Source of the DNA: Maniola hyperantus
Taxonomy: Eukaryota > Arthropoda > Insecta > Lepidoptera > Nymphalidae
Direction of reading: 5' to 3'
Length of the DNA stretch: 64,000 nucleotides
Assembly (NCBI RefSeq): GCF_902806685.2
Contig: NC_048539.1
Location: 11,668,501-11,732,500 of the forward strand
How positions within the stretch are numbered: the first letter of the stretch is position 1; every line of letters begins with the position of its first letter. A program made the translations under genes and the position numbers. The notes under the pieces were generated by a model. It did not search any database, was not told the origin of the DNA, and worked only from the letters and a program-made list of their open reading frames with translations. Shown one piece after another: positions 23,353 to 35,910 of this stretch.

Positions 23353-24105
23353 GGTATAGTTGACAACACAGACCAATAACATATAGGATACAGACCACCA
23401 ACTCCATAGACGATGTTTGTTTCAGTAGTAAGGGGAAGTGGGAGGCAAGGAATATATATAACAAATTGTCATTGTTGTAGTGATCGTCTGTCTCACATTT
23501 TATTGGTTTTTACTATGAGAATCCACAGGACCATCTCTTTCTAACTTTATATAATATATAGCAATTATATGCCCGGATTGTCGTAAATTAGGGACGACGT
23601 GACAGCAGGAAAACCGTAACTTTTTAGTGATGTCCTTTTTACAGATTTTAACGGTTTTGCTATTAATTACCGATTTTCAGTATTTATCGGTAATCCTACT
23701 AATAATTTATTTAGAAATTTAGTTTTTCAAAAAAAAATCAATCAAATTTATCAAAATATAAAAACTTTATTTAGAATAGACAATAACCATGTTCCAGTTG
23801 TAATTGACGATAAGTGTTCATCTGTATTCTTAAGCTGTGGGCCACATCTCTGCTGAAGACTTGCGCAGCAAGTTTCACCTGTAATGCATGGTTATTTTTT
23901 TATAGATAATTATGTTAATAAACTAAATTTGATAATGCAATTTAGATTTAAAGTAGACATTGGGTTTAAAATATAATTAAAGAATTTAAATGAGTAGTTT
24001 GGAAATTCATTAGGATTCAAATTTTTATTCAAAAAATTATCTTTTATGCTCATAATTATACTATCCTAAACCTAATTATCCTAATCCTAATGTTAATATT
24101 ATAAA

Positions 24106-24322
24106 CTAGCCGATGCCCGCGACTTCGTACGCGTGGATTTAGGTGTTTAAGAATCCTGTGGAAACTCTTCAATTTTCCGGGATAAAAAGTAGCCTATGTC
24201 CTTCCCCGGGATGCGAGCTATCTCTGTACCAAATTTCGTCAAATCGGTTGAACGGTTGAGCCGTGAAAAGCTAGCAGACAGACAGACAGACACACTTTCA
24301 CATTTATAATATTAGTATGGAT
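24106..24322 (+). repeat. Family A repeat copy
   Basis: Near-complete: ccgatgcccgcgacttcgta to cacatttataatattagtat. A reverse fragment follows to about 24515. Confidence 0.75.
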
Positions 24323-24551
24323 GTGAAAGTGTGGATGTTTGGATGTTTGTTACTCAATCACACAAAAACAGCTGAACGGATTTGGATGAAATTTGGAATG
24401 GAGATAGATTATACCCTGAATTAACATATAGGCTGCTTTTTATCCCGGAAAATCAAAGAGTTCCCGCGGGATTTTGAAAAATGAAAATCCACGCAGTCGC
24501 TGGCATCACCTAGTATGCTCATAATTATCTTCGTCACTATTGGGCGCCGAC

Positions 24552-24745
24552 CCTGGTTATTGGTACTTCTTGTTTTTATGGTGTCTATGTGATCACGTGA
24601 TGAGATTTTTGTACGCTGAAACTTAAAATTGACCAACAACAAGGTCTACAACCCATAGTTTCAGAGACAGTGCTTTCAAAAACGTGATAACATAGACACC
24701 ACGAAAACAAGAAGTTTTAGTACCAATAACTAAGGTCTGCGCACC
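24552..24745. repeat. Inverted repeat next to the P-like relic
   Basis: Arms of about 45 bp: ttattggtacttcttgtttt at 24558 and its complement around 24700-24730. Lies just beyond the 3' end of the transposase relic. Confidence 0.6.
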
Positions 24746-24819
24746 ATAGTTTTATTGGATTTTTTCCATGGCAAGGACATTATCACAAAGCTATTGTTAC
24801 AAAACAAATGTTCAGTTAC

Positions 24820-25551
24820 TTGCCTTCAACTTGTCATATCAATTTGGTTTCACATGCTTGTCTGTTAATTTGGTAGACCATCCAACACCTGCCACACCAT
24901 CAACAGCAAACAGCTTCTCGATGTAGTCCCACTGAGCACGCTGACTCCCGATGAGCAAGTCCTTCTTCTGAAAATTATTGTGGAAACATTTGAGTAAATG
25001 TGGGACATCATATATATGATATATTTATGATTCAGTGGTTGAGAGTAATGAGTAATAGAAGTTGTTGGCTCTAAAATAGAGTGCTGAATTAAATCTGGTG
25101 ACTTCTGTTTGTCAGGAATCGGGATATTTGGCAAGGGATTTACTAAATCTATAGGACTTGAATTAACAGAAGCTTGCTCATTCCTACTTTGTTTGTCTGT
25201 TTGTGAAGTCGATGGGATATCGACTATGTTAACATCGAGGGGTTTACCAGTCTGTAAAGGGGATATCTCTAGAAATTTGTCAATTTTAAAATGTACTATA
25301 CCAGGGTTTTTAGAAGACTGTGTAATATGCAAATTCAGTGTGGGAATTGAATCTTTTGTCAATCTATTATTTACGATATACCGAGGTAAGAAATGGGATT
25401 CGCAAATCCTGACATTTTTTAATTGCCTAAGGGAGTACTTACGCAAATACGTACAGTTAATCAACCATGCTTTCCATCTAGTTGTGTCGGTAAAAAGTAC
25501 GGCGTGTAAATGTAGGGTGCTTTTACACTTAGGTACACTACACTGCCTCAT
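24820..25551 (-). pseudogene. P-element-like THAP transposase, internally deleted relic
   Basis: From ATG at 25551 an open frame begins MRQCSVPKCKSTLHLHAVLF and carries a THAP domain: C4-x4-C9, W27/W30, C50-x2-H53 and the SIPTLNL end. A Ser/Pro-rich linker of about 110 residues follows. Near 25010 the frame changes, and the new frame reads DVPHLLKCFHNNFQ, KDLLIGSQRAQWDYIEKLF and KLTDKHVKPN, then TGA (24841-24839), then YDKLK. These match the P-element/THAP9 transposase core, where DxPHLLK..RNN and the KLT..H..P segment are conserved. The stop replaces the residue before YDKLK. The catalytic RNase H segment between THAP and DVPHLLK is absent. A host-domesticated THAP gene is an alternative reading for the intact N-terminal frame. 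Confidence 0.72.
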
Positions 25552-25627
25552 ATCAGATAAAAAGGATACTAGGTATTTAGAAACACTAACAATTATTACT
25601 AAGCCTAAATTAGGCAGGCAAGTTTAA

Positions 25628-26660
25628 AGAGCACATCCACTATATCTCTCAATTAAAACAAAAACATAAAAAACTGAAAATAGAAATATAAAACGAATAT
25701 CCTGTTATAACTGCAGCACACTTCAAGGTTTAAACTCTCGCAATGGATTAAGGAGAAAAATTGAGTTTTTTAGGTTAGGTTATAAAATCTCTCAAAACCG
25801 ACATGTTTTTATTTCGAAATTCTATGTAATGAAAGCCGATTGGATCTAATCACCGACCAATAAGATTTGAGCAAAAAATATCATAGTGTGCTGTATGTAC
25901 ATGTGCCTTTAATACTGTGTGAGTGGAGCGAGATAGTCCTGTGGATTTCGAAAGAGGAATAGAAAGTGCGAAAGAAATGGACTGATGCATCTTTTATGGC
26001 CCTCAGTTGACAGGGCCTGAAGTTGACAAATGCCCCCTTAAGCAGACAAAACACTGGGGTTTGATGCAATATTTATTAAAAATATTTAAAAAGCACATAA
26101 GTCTGGCTCAAAAGTAAGCTTAAAAGCGAAAACAAAATGTGTGACGGTGTGTTTTTACCTCCAGATCTACGGAAGGGGGCGTAAAAGCTCCAGAATTGTA
26201 TTTTCATGTGTAAGTGTTTAATAATTATTTCATCGCTTCCAACCGCGATTTTTACTCCGAAAATTGCTGAAAATTAAAGATTTGCATATTATAAGTGATC
26301 ATCTCGTGACAAAGTAACAAAATCACGTTTCATAGCGTAATTTAATATTTATTTAATGCATTATTTTAGGCCTCATTTGTAGTGATGTGTGTACATACTT
26401 TATCGATAAAATCAAATTTATCGTTTTAATAATATTTGCATACTTTTGTAGATTTCCAAAATGTCCTTGACCATAGTTAAACAAAAAGAGACCAACTATT
26501 GATTTGCAGTTTTGAGGAAGTAAGTTATTTCTTATGTTTTAGTTTTTTTTTTAATTTTTGTAAAAAATGCAAAAATCCCTATGACGATCATAAGGATTTT
26601 TGTATGTTTAAAAGCATGACAATTAAAATTTTATTTCAGGTTATAAAGAAACTAAAACCA
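25628..26660. other. Intergenic DNA, no gene confirmed
   Basis: No supported gene. A short frame near 26540-26610 reads CKKCKNPYDDHKDFC, a Cys/His pattern that could be an exon of a zinc-binding protein, but no consistent splice chain was found. Confidence 0.35.
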
Positions 26661-26669
26661 CGTCAAGAG

Positions 26670-28405
26670 CAAGGGCGGATCCAGGGGGGGGGGGGGGGGG
26701 GTCATGGGGGTCATGACCCCCCGGGCTGCGTCCCGGACCTGGGTGGACCACTAATTAAAATTGTTAAACATAATGTTTTTTATATTTTTATATACCTAGA
26801 TTTTATGTAAGTTCCTTCAATACTTAATCAATTTAATATAATATTTTGTATGATGGAAAAAACATTATGTTCTTGCGAACAAACGCATCCAAAATTTGAA
26901 TTTTACCGCGCCACCGCTACCTTTCATCGAGATGTCACATTTCGTGTGACGTTCTTCAATGATTGAAGAACATCACACGGCACTTGCCCAGGGCCCACGA
27001 TCGATTGGGGCCCAGTAGTCCCTGCCAGATCACCAAACTATAACAGACCAACCGATATTTTAATACCCAAAAACATATTTATTTCGATAAAATCAACGGT
27101 CAAAAAAGCCAGCTCAAACAAAGGACCGTAGAGATTGTTAAATAGTCAAGACTGACTTATATCCGATCTTTATTGTCTTTACTGATAACGCAAATGATAG
27201 AATATTTCATTCTTCTTCACACTTTTTAAAAAATTCCCGACAGTAAAAACCTCTAAAAGTAAAAAATAATATGTACCTTTAATGTTTTGGTCGGATTGGT
27301 CCTTTACGTTTATTATTTATAGTAAAGTTTTTATTATCCAAGCGCTCGTTGCATCTGGGGACCCCTAAAGATAATAGAACTATTCTTTATACAACAGATG
27401 ACTTTATAGTTTTAGTACAAAATTTCTGGCATTTATCTATATCGTAATACAATATTTCTGACATTTATCTTTTCTTTTTTTGTAAATAATGTCATAAATT
27501 TTGCGCTCGCTTCGCTCGCACGTTCTGTTCACTAGGATTAAAAATCCCAAGATGCAAGCTATCACTGAGTAGTACCTACCTACCTACATTTGGCCGTGAA
27601 AAAGTACCTAACAAGATGATAGACAGACAGAAAATTTCGCGCTCGCTTCGCTCGCGCTTTTGCTCTGTATTAGTTGTTGCTCGCCCGCAACCTTGTCCGC
27701 ATTGATTTAGGTTTTCAAAAAACCGTAAGAACTCTTTGATTTTCGGCATAAAAAGTGTATGCAGGTTTCCGGGATGAAAGATTTCTCTGTGTAGTACCTG
27801 ATCAAAAAGATAGACCGTCAAATGGTAACAGATAAGTAGACACACTTTCGCATTTATAATATTAGTAGCTACCTTATGATTTTTTCGTAAATATATTAAA
27901 AATTTCGCGCTCGCTTCGCTCGCGCTTTTACTTTATATTGGTTGATGCCCGCAACTTCGTCCACATAGATTTAGTTTTTTAAAAGTTCCGTGAGAACCCT
28001 TTAATTTTCCGGGATAAAAAGCCGTTTCCGAGTGTAAACTATCTCTGAATAGTACCAAATTTTGATTTAGAATATGGACTTTGAAAAGGTAACAGATAGA
28101 TAGAAACATTCGCATTTATAATACGTCTAGAACGTGACTTATCTGCTTTCTTTGCTTATTCCAAGAAAATAGTACCTACTCTGTCAAGATCATAGGGGCC
28201 CCGTTATTCTAATGTGCCCAGGGCCTCCAATAGGTTAAAGACGGCCCTGCGTGCGGGTGTGCGGGGCGTCCCCCCCCCCCCCCCCCCCCCAACCCCCGCT
28301 CGTCATACCCCGATTACCAAGTTGACCTGTCGCAAGAGGTCGAGATGTTGTGACTTGACCACGACTATGTGACCCCCCCTGGCACCAAACCTGGATCCGC
28401 CCTTG
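26670..28405. mobile_element. 1.74-kb hAT-type non-autonomous insertion
   Basis: Termini caagggcggatccag and ctggatccgcccttg are perfect inverted repeats, flanked by GTCAAGAG at 26662-26669 and 28406-28413. It contains G18 (26684-26701) and C21 (28270-28290) tracts near its two ends, two nested family A repeats, and three gcgctcgcttcgctcgc motifs. No transposase ORF. Confidence 0.85.
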
Positions 28406-28770
28406 GTCAAGAGCTGGCTAATAGTGAAACCAAAACGAGTCGAACTTTATCTACCTTAGAAGCCTTGGGTCTGCTGATTGTGAATAGATACTAGGCTACC
28501 CAGGCTGGCTGCCAGGTAGGTATAAACTTTGTAACAACTAATCACTAATCCAACTCCTCAATGTCATGTTGCAGGAGTAGGTAAGTAGTTGGTAAAGACT
28601 GTTATTGAGGATAATTTTTTATTCAATTATAAACTTTTAAAAGTTCTTACTTTTGAATCGTCAAATACATCTATTTTTGGTCAGTAATAAGGAAAATAAA
28701 ACTTACCAGGGCCACTGTAGTTCATCGTGAGTCTTATAGCTTTTTAATTTCATTACTTGTTTTTATTAAC

Positions 28771-28885
28771 AGATTGTAAAGAGAGTCGCAGGGAGTCGGA
28801 TGGTGTTGGCGCAAGACCGTGGCGTGTGGAAATCCTATCCTAGAGAGTATCGAGCAGCTATAATATGCCAGCTGATCTCAACTTA
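28771..28885 (+). mobile_element. Non-LTR retrotransposon (reverse transcriptase C-terminus) fragment
   Basis: Open frame IVKRVAGSRMVLAQDRGVWK resembles the C-terminal segment of lepidopteran endonuclease-reverse transcriptases (DDIxxxAGxxWxxxAQDRxxWK). Only about 40 codons remain. Confidence 0.6.
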
Positions 28886-31800
28886 GATCTGATTTGTTTC
28901 ACGTATAAAGACGATCCTAAAACAAGTCACATTTCTTATCTACCTACATTTGAAGCGGTGGGAAGTAGAACCAACAAACTGTTTGCCTATCTTCTTTTTA
29001 CTCAATAAATTGATTTGAATTAATTAAAATGTGTTTCCTTTTATACTAAGTACTAGCTGATGCCCGCGACTTCGTCCGCGAGGATTAGTACCTTTCCTTT
29101 GTTACTTCTCCGTCCTTTCAAATATATCCAAAAATCAATTCGATTGGTTGTTTAGTTAGGGCGTGAAGGAAGGACAAACACACTTTCGCATTTATAAATA
29201 AAAAAATATTCGAAGAGATTACTACTGTTTTTTAATGAAAGTGTTCCGTCATCTGAACATAGAGAATTAATTTAGCTGTAATATCGCTATCCTTAAAAAA
29301 TTCGTCGTCCCAACCGTATATGGGTGCACACAGTGACAAGATGACGCACGCACACATAAATGAATTGACACGCATTTGGAGCTTAGTATCCATCCAGGTA
29401 ATCATTCATCTAAGGATGGCGACAAGACCGACTGGGTACCTACCTAGGTACGGCATAGAGATGTATACCACAGACCAATAACATTGATGTATACATTCAT
29501 CCAAGGCTTAGATGAATGATTAATCCAAGGGGTACGGCTATCTCTATGGTACGGCTACTCTGCTTTACTCTATGGCTCAGACGCAACAGCAACGCGGGAA
29601 ATGCGTTGCAGAGCTTTGCCCAAAAGGTCTACGAAAATGTACGAAATTCGTTCTTTTTGCTTGACTTTTTGTGTCAAGTTGTTCGTAGTTACTTTGTACC
29701 TACTTTTCGTAGACTTTACCTTTTTAAAATAAAATAAAATTTCAAATAAACTGTATTATTTTGCTTAATTGTGAGTTGTGACATAACTTACTATTTGCAC
29801 GTAAAAAAATCTACAAGGCAATTTATTTCAACTTCACAAGACAATTTGAATTTATACAATAATCGTATAATATTATGATGAAAGAAAGAAAGATCTCGTT
29901 CGGCATAGAGTAGGATGTACCTATATAGGTACGGTTCGTAGATTTCTTATCTCCTCATAGCTGGCAACACTGGAAGGGAAAAGCCATCGAGATTATGATG
30001 CAGCCGATTTTGTCATGAGGGCGCCACTAGACTAAAGGCTGTTTAAAATGGCCCTATCATGGATATTATTTTCGTACATTTAATCCTATGATTACTATGA
30101 AACCCTATGTCATCGCCTAGCGAAAATTCAAAATATTTATTTTTTATACGTTTTTCTATGCCTTTAATGTTTTATTTTAATTTCCAGAATGAAATAAGTG
30201 TTATATAAATTTTAAGTATGACTAAAGACGCTCGTTACTCGCTTCATGCTCGGCGGCCATGTCTGAAGCTCGCTTGAACCTTTGAGAGTTCGTGTTGTGC
30301 TATTCTTTGTTATAATAAAAAGACAGTGGTTTTGTTGCTGGTAGACAATGAATTAATAATATACTTAATGACTATGAACTTTGTTAAATGTGGAGTGTTT
30401 TATGTAGTCGAGCAAATCGATAGAATTTGCTCTCGCAGAAGTTACTCCAACATCGTATTTTTAGTTCATCCGCCATATTGGCGTTAATAAATCTTCGTAA
30501 GTCCTTTTTCGTAATTTCTTAGCTTGTAGCGCAATTTAAGCATTATAATTTTATTATTTTGCTAGTATTTTATTTGGTCTATGTCATGTATATGAATAGA
30601 AATTGCATGATGCGAGTATTGAGCAATATTTCAACATTTTAGGTTTGGCCCCTGTGCTATTGGTTTTCACCCATTTTCTTTCACAGAGATAAAGTCTCTC
30701 GCATTATCAAAAAAATTAGATTAAGATACATAAAATAGTTTTCAGAAGTAAAACTCACATTTGTATGCATTATAATATCAATTGCAATTTGCAACTATCG
30801 ATTAGAAAATTTTAGGAATCATTTGTGCTAATTCTATAAAATAAGTGCATAAGTCATTGTTACCGCCAAGGTTTTAGTACAAATATAATTTTTTACATAA
30901 ATTGCCAACTTTTATTAAATTATTGACCCTCACACTGTTGTAATTTTATTAAGTGCAGGAATATTCTAGATATTCTTAAAAATATGTTCTCCATTCTTCT
31001 TATAAAATAGGCATATAAAAAGGCAAGATATTTTCATAACCTATAAGAATTAGGCACAGGTTGTTTTGACACATAGGTCAAATAGTACATACAAAACCTA
31101 AGTTACTACTATTGGTATAGGGTTTAAAAAACTGTCATGATGCAATTTACTAACATGATATGAAAGTGCATGCTGCTTGGTTTCTATGAGTAATGCATTT
31201 AAATGTAAGGCTTAGATCTATAGAGCACACTCTGACTGCTCAGAAAAACTAATGTTAAATGAGATAGATATCTCATTATGTATATAGATTAACTCTGTTA
31301 AGTCTCGGATACCTTAAAAGTATGCTCTATACTCAAAAGTATGATGTCAGCTTAACCATCATTGTTTCTAAACTATTAATTATTTTAAAAGATAATATTA
31401 AGTTATAGTCAAAATAATCTAAGAAGTCCCTGTCATTTTTCATTCATAATCACTAACATGAACATGAGAACATCAGTAGGGCGATTGTCTAAAACCTGCA
31501 TCAATCATTATTGCAATATTAATTGTTCTGATTGGCTGAATTTGTGCGATTCTTGTTGCAACAATGCATTGTGGCCAATAGTGAGCGAGCATTAACCAAT
31601 CAGAGATGACTGCAATCGTGACATTGTAGCTGTCAAACAACCGCGGTAGAGCCACAGATCAGAAGGTCAAATACTTTTGACAAATGCTTAAAAGTTATTT
31701 GTAAACAACACAAAAGCAGTTAAGTTATATAATTTAATTGTATTAAACAATTTATTTTAGTTAGAATCTATAAAACCATTTATCATTTATTATCCGAATC

Positions 31801-34275
31801 CCTAACGACAACAATTAGTCTGGTTAATCGAGTTTCCACTGTATATCAGTTAGCATGTCATGTGGCCTTAGAGCTGTAACAGACCTAAATCTAATGATAT
31901 CCTTTTCCACAGTGAGCAATATGAAAGGGATAACAATATTATATTCATACCTGTCAGTTTAGTTTAGAGATTGTGAACAACAGAATCAGCCACATTGTTT
32001 ATCTTCATTATGTACACTTATTGACACAGTAAAAATTTAAGTTTTTCATACTAAAATATTTTGTGGTAGACTCATTTACCACTGATAACTATTGCATTTG
32101 TTTAGTCAATGAAATATTCATTGTGTGTATCCAGGTATAAAATAGCATTACACAAATACTCTCATAGAACATATGAAATTAACTGCAGAATTTACAACTA
32201 TCAACTATTTGTAGGACTGCTCTGTCATTACTGTACTAAAATATTATAAATTATAATTGTACTTACATACTTCTGCCTTTTTTCTGTAATAATATATTAT
32301 GGCTAGTCATAGGTTTGTAATATTGCTAAAAGATCATTAAATAAATTTATTTTTATTTCACTATGTTGTATTATTATTTTATATAAGATTAAAACTAAGT
32401 AAAACAAGAAAAGTAGTTTTCAGGAATAACAGATAACTAAAATCAAAACACCATTGTTTTGTTGTCTTTTTCACTCTGGGCTGGTTTCCGCACTTAAACG
32501 TTTCCATCTGTTGTGCGTGCCGGGATGATGCCTGTGTCAAAAATAAATTAATTCTTAAGACTTATTATAGCCGGGTACTGTATTTCATACAAGCTCCCAT
32601 GTTAAGCAAATATTTTGACATTTGATAAAAAGTTGCTGATTTGGCTAGTAGTCATCATCCCTATTACTCAACATCCATATTATTAATATTATAAGTACAA
32701 AGTTTGTCTGACATAATGGATAGTATGAATTACCTATTATTTACAAATACTAAAATTGGTTCCATAGTAGGGAATTAAAATCATATGATTTGTCAATTAT
32801 ATAGATTTTGTAGTTCTTGTAGTTCACAATATATTTTGAAAATAAGTACTAATCTTTCAAGTTTCAACTACAGTTACCACTGACGATAAGACAAATACTA
32901 ACTGTTTGATTGCATGCCAAGAATATGCATAGGGTAGGGTTCTGTAGAGATAAACCATCTCATGGTAAACTGTAATATTGCATAATTAGAAGCAAAGTTA
33001 CTTTCAAGTTCCTAGTTATCTCAGTAAAGAGTTTCAAAATAAAGTGACTCTTGTTTAAAAATGTTACAAAGTAAAGTGAAATTTATCTCCTCTCGTAATG
33101 CACTAATCTATCTAAAGCAAAATGAAAAATAAGATTTTTTAATAGAGATAGCGAGCAAACAAGCAGGGGGGTCACCTGATGTTAAGTGATCACTGCCACC
33201 CATGAACATTTGCAAAGGAGCTGCAAGGCACTGATGCTCAATTTTTGTAGTAATTGGTCACCAAGCTCAGAATCTTAGCCTAGTGACCAATAACTACAAA
33301 AATCAATAACGACAAACTATGCCACCAAAACGTTTTTTACGTTTACAACTTTACTATGGTGGGAAATCTCTGTGGGAAAAAGTTATCGCTATAATATGAA
33401 GGCAGTGCAAGTTGCAACTTCAATTATAGACTTTAATATTTTACATAATAGAGTTATTATTGGCATGAGTGCAATATCACAATATTTTTTCACTTGTTGA
33501 CAGGGTGGCGGATAGTAGGGAGCTCTGCATAGTATATTATAACCCTCTGGCCACACACTTCATGGTGGATCTCGTTTTTGACAAACCTGAGGTTTGAAAA
33601 TGAGTTGTATTATGTATGTAGATTCACAAATACGCAGAGATTTAGTTGTTTACTTATGAGTATGTATAGTAAGATGATAAAAACCATTGTTTATTATCTC
33701 ATAACCACTAACTGCAATAAAATAGTGTTCTTGGTGATGGCAATCATGTGTTGCTTCCTGGGCTTGAGTCCATAAATTTCTGCCTATCCTCCTTTCGTAA
33801 GGTATTCCTTCATCGTAAATATGTAAATTCTGAAGTGGAAAATGTACAGTTCATCTTACTTTGCTGCTGCTTTGCACTTGCTTTATTTTGACATAATATA
33901 GTGTGTTTTTTTTAACTGGGACAGTATGGGAAATCCGAAACCAATGGAGATACAGGGAAACTGTCTTATTAGGATGTTTAAGTATATTTTTTTAAAGAAA
34001 ACAATTTTGGCATGGTCAATTTTTAGTCAAAAGCGTGAGCTGTTCATAAAAATGAATGAAAGTGCCATTTTTTTAAAGCTGATTGACTCAGAAAACTAAA
34101 AGCCAACTGTGGATCACCAAAGTTGGTCACCCATCTACTTACCAACTTTACATAACCAGCACAATCTTCAGATATGCACTATCACAACAGCTAGACCACA
34201 CCCCCCTCAACATAAGGTACAGTTAGTTAAGTGTTACATTAAAAATATTAATGCTACAATATTTTATATTTGTAG
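28886..34275. other. Presumed promoter and 5' introns of fs(1)h; no coding sequence
   Basis: 29056-29205 is a family A repeat. Around 30.2-30.5 kb lies gene-like sequence (gttcatccgccatattggcg, then a donor-like cttc/gtaagtcc near 30494), a possible first exon of fs(1)h. 30.5-33.1 kb is nearly free of recognised repeats, except a MITE-related patch at 31500-31665. 33135-33290 is a lepidopteran interspersed repeat (agcaggggggtcacctgatg). Confidence 0.35.
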
Positions 34276-34354
34276 GTTTGGATCTCGTCCCAAGTGACCA
34301 AGCCAATTGAATAGCATCCTGCAGACATCAACTGCCCTGCATTTTTTGTGCAAG
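34276..34354 (+). other. Candidate 5' UTR exon of fs(1)h
   Basis: The segment sits between a good acceptor (tatatttgtag, ends 34275) and a good donor (caag/gtaaac, 34354). It has no ATG-led coding frame of note. It is the nearest such unit upstream of the coding start exon at 35889. Assignment to fs(1)h is inferred from order and strand only. Confidence 0.35.
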
Positions 34355-34721
34355 GTAAACCAATTAATATTATATAATATATACATTTAATTTATTATAT
34401 TTAAGTAGGATCAACTTGTCCAATTTTTGTTAAATCAATCTTTGCTTGTAATTTTCTCCAGGTCTAAAAAAATAATTAAATGAACAGAATGAAGTACACA
34501 TAGGTGCAAAGGCACCGCAATATATTATGATAGAATGGTTGTATGTTATAAGAGGATATAGCTGATGCCTCTTAGCCAGAAATTGGACGAGCCACTTGTT
34601 ACAATTGAGGTGAGTATTTTGCGTGTTTCTATAATTTCCTACAGCAAGATGATGATTTGTTTGTTGTAAGTTCATATTATACAGTAACTTCACAAAGGAT
34701 CAAAAGGGTGAATGTGGCCCA

Positions 34722-34975
34722 GAATCAAATTGGAACACCCCAGCTCCAAGTGGTTTTGTCAGTCCTAAACCTAAAGTTTTTTGTAAAGTACAAAGCCAGA
34801 AGCTTGTGAAGTAGATCTCGACTCTTGAATGAAGTCAGCCTATGAAGCCAGGAATGGAGCGAAGGTGGGAGGTAAAGAGCGAAGCGAGCCTGAGGCAACC
34901 TCTGGGCTAGTAGGTGAAGCCGAATGAAGGGGTAATGCAGCAAATCTTCTGGCGAAGCCTATTTCACAACGCTAG
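34722..34975. repeat. Interspersed repeat, copy 2
   Basis: Related to 362-612 (see gccagaagcttgtgaa, gaatgaaggggtaatg, atcttctggcgaagcc). Confidence 0.55.
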
Positions 34976-35015
34976 GGGTAGGACAGATGAGACTGGAGTC
35001 ACAGGCTAAGATTCT

Positions 35016-35071
35016 AGGGTTCCGTACCTCAAAAGGAAAAACGGAACCCTCATAGGATCACTTTGTTGTCG

Positions 35072-35110
<39 letters not shown>

Positions 35111-35440
35111 AAGAAACCTACTGGGTACTTCCCGTTGACCTAGAATCATGAAATTTGGCATTTGTACATCTTATAGCTGACATTTGGGGAAAAATCGTGA
35201 ATTTAGAAAACAATTAAATTGTGGTCATCAACTAATCATTAGTATTTTCAACTTTCGAAGTGAGATAACTATATAAAGTGGGGTATCATATGAAAGGTCT
35301 TCACCTGTACATTCTAAAATAGATTTTTATTTATTTTTATGCATCATAGTTTTTGAATTATCGTGCAAGATGTCGAAAAAATACTACTGTAGTACGGAAC
35401 GCTCATTGAGCGAGCCTGACTCGCACTTGGCCGGTTTTTT
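35016..35440 (+). repeat. 'agggttccgtacc' family, full-length copy in fs(1)h 5' region
   Basis: 425 bp with a ten-unit ctgt tract (about 35070-35109). A diverged copy follows at 35520-35798, ending 90 bp before the start-codon exon. Confidence 0.8.
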
Positions 35441-35888
35441 TATTATTAAACTAATATTTTTAGTTAAAACGACTTTTTGTTCTTTTGACCCATAGTCAAA
35501 AGTACTTTTGACCGTTTTCAGGGTTCCTTACCTCCAAAGTAAAAAGGAACACATATGTCAACAGACAGACAGACAACAAAGTGATCCTATGAATTTGTTG
35601 TCTGTCTGTCTGTCAAGACCGACCTAGAATCATGAAATTTAGAAGATAGCCAATTTCTTATAGCATAAGTAAAGGAAAAAGTCCGAAAATCGTTGAATTT
35701 GTGGTTACATCACAAAAACAAATACAAAATATTATTTCTTGTACGATGGTACAGGACCACTCGTGTGCGAGTCCAACTCGCACTTGACAGGTTTTTTGCC
35801 GTTAAAAGTAGTTTTGACCAGTTACAAGTTCTGATGTGTAGTTCTATTATATCCAACAGTTACTACAGCATTGGCTTGGTTTTGGCAG

Positions 35889-35910
35889 GTAGATTGCAGA
35901 CTCCAGCACA
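35889..35910 (+). other. 5' UTR part of the fs(1)h start exon
   Basis: An acceptor (ttttggcag, ends 35888) opens an exon whose first 22 nt precede the ATG at 35911. The exon therefore splices to an upstream non-coding exon. Confidence 0.6.
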
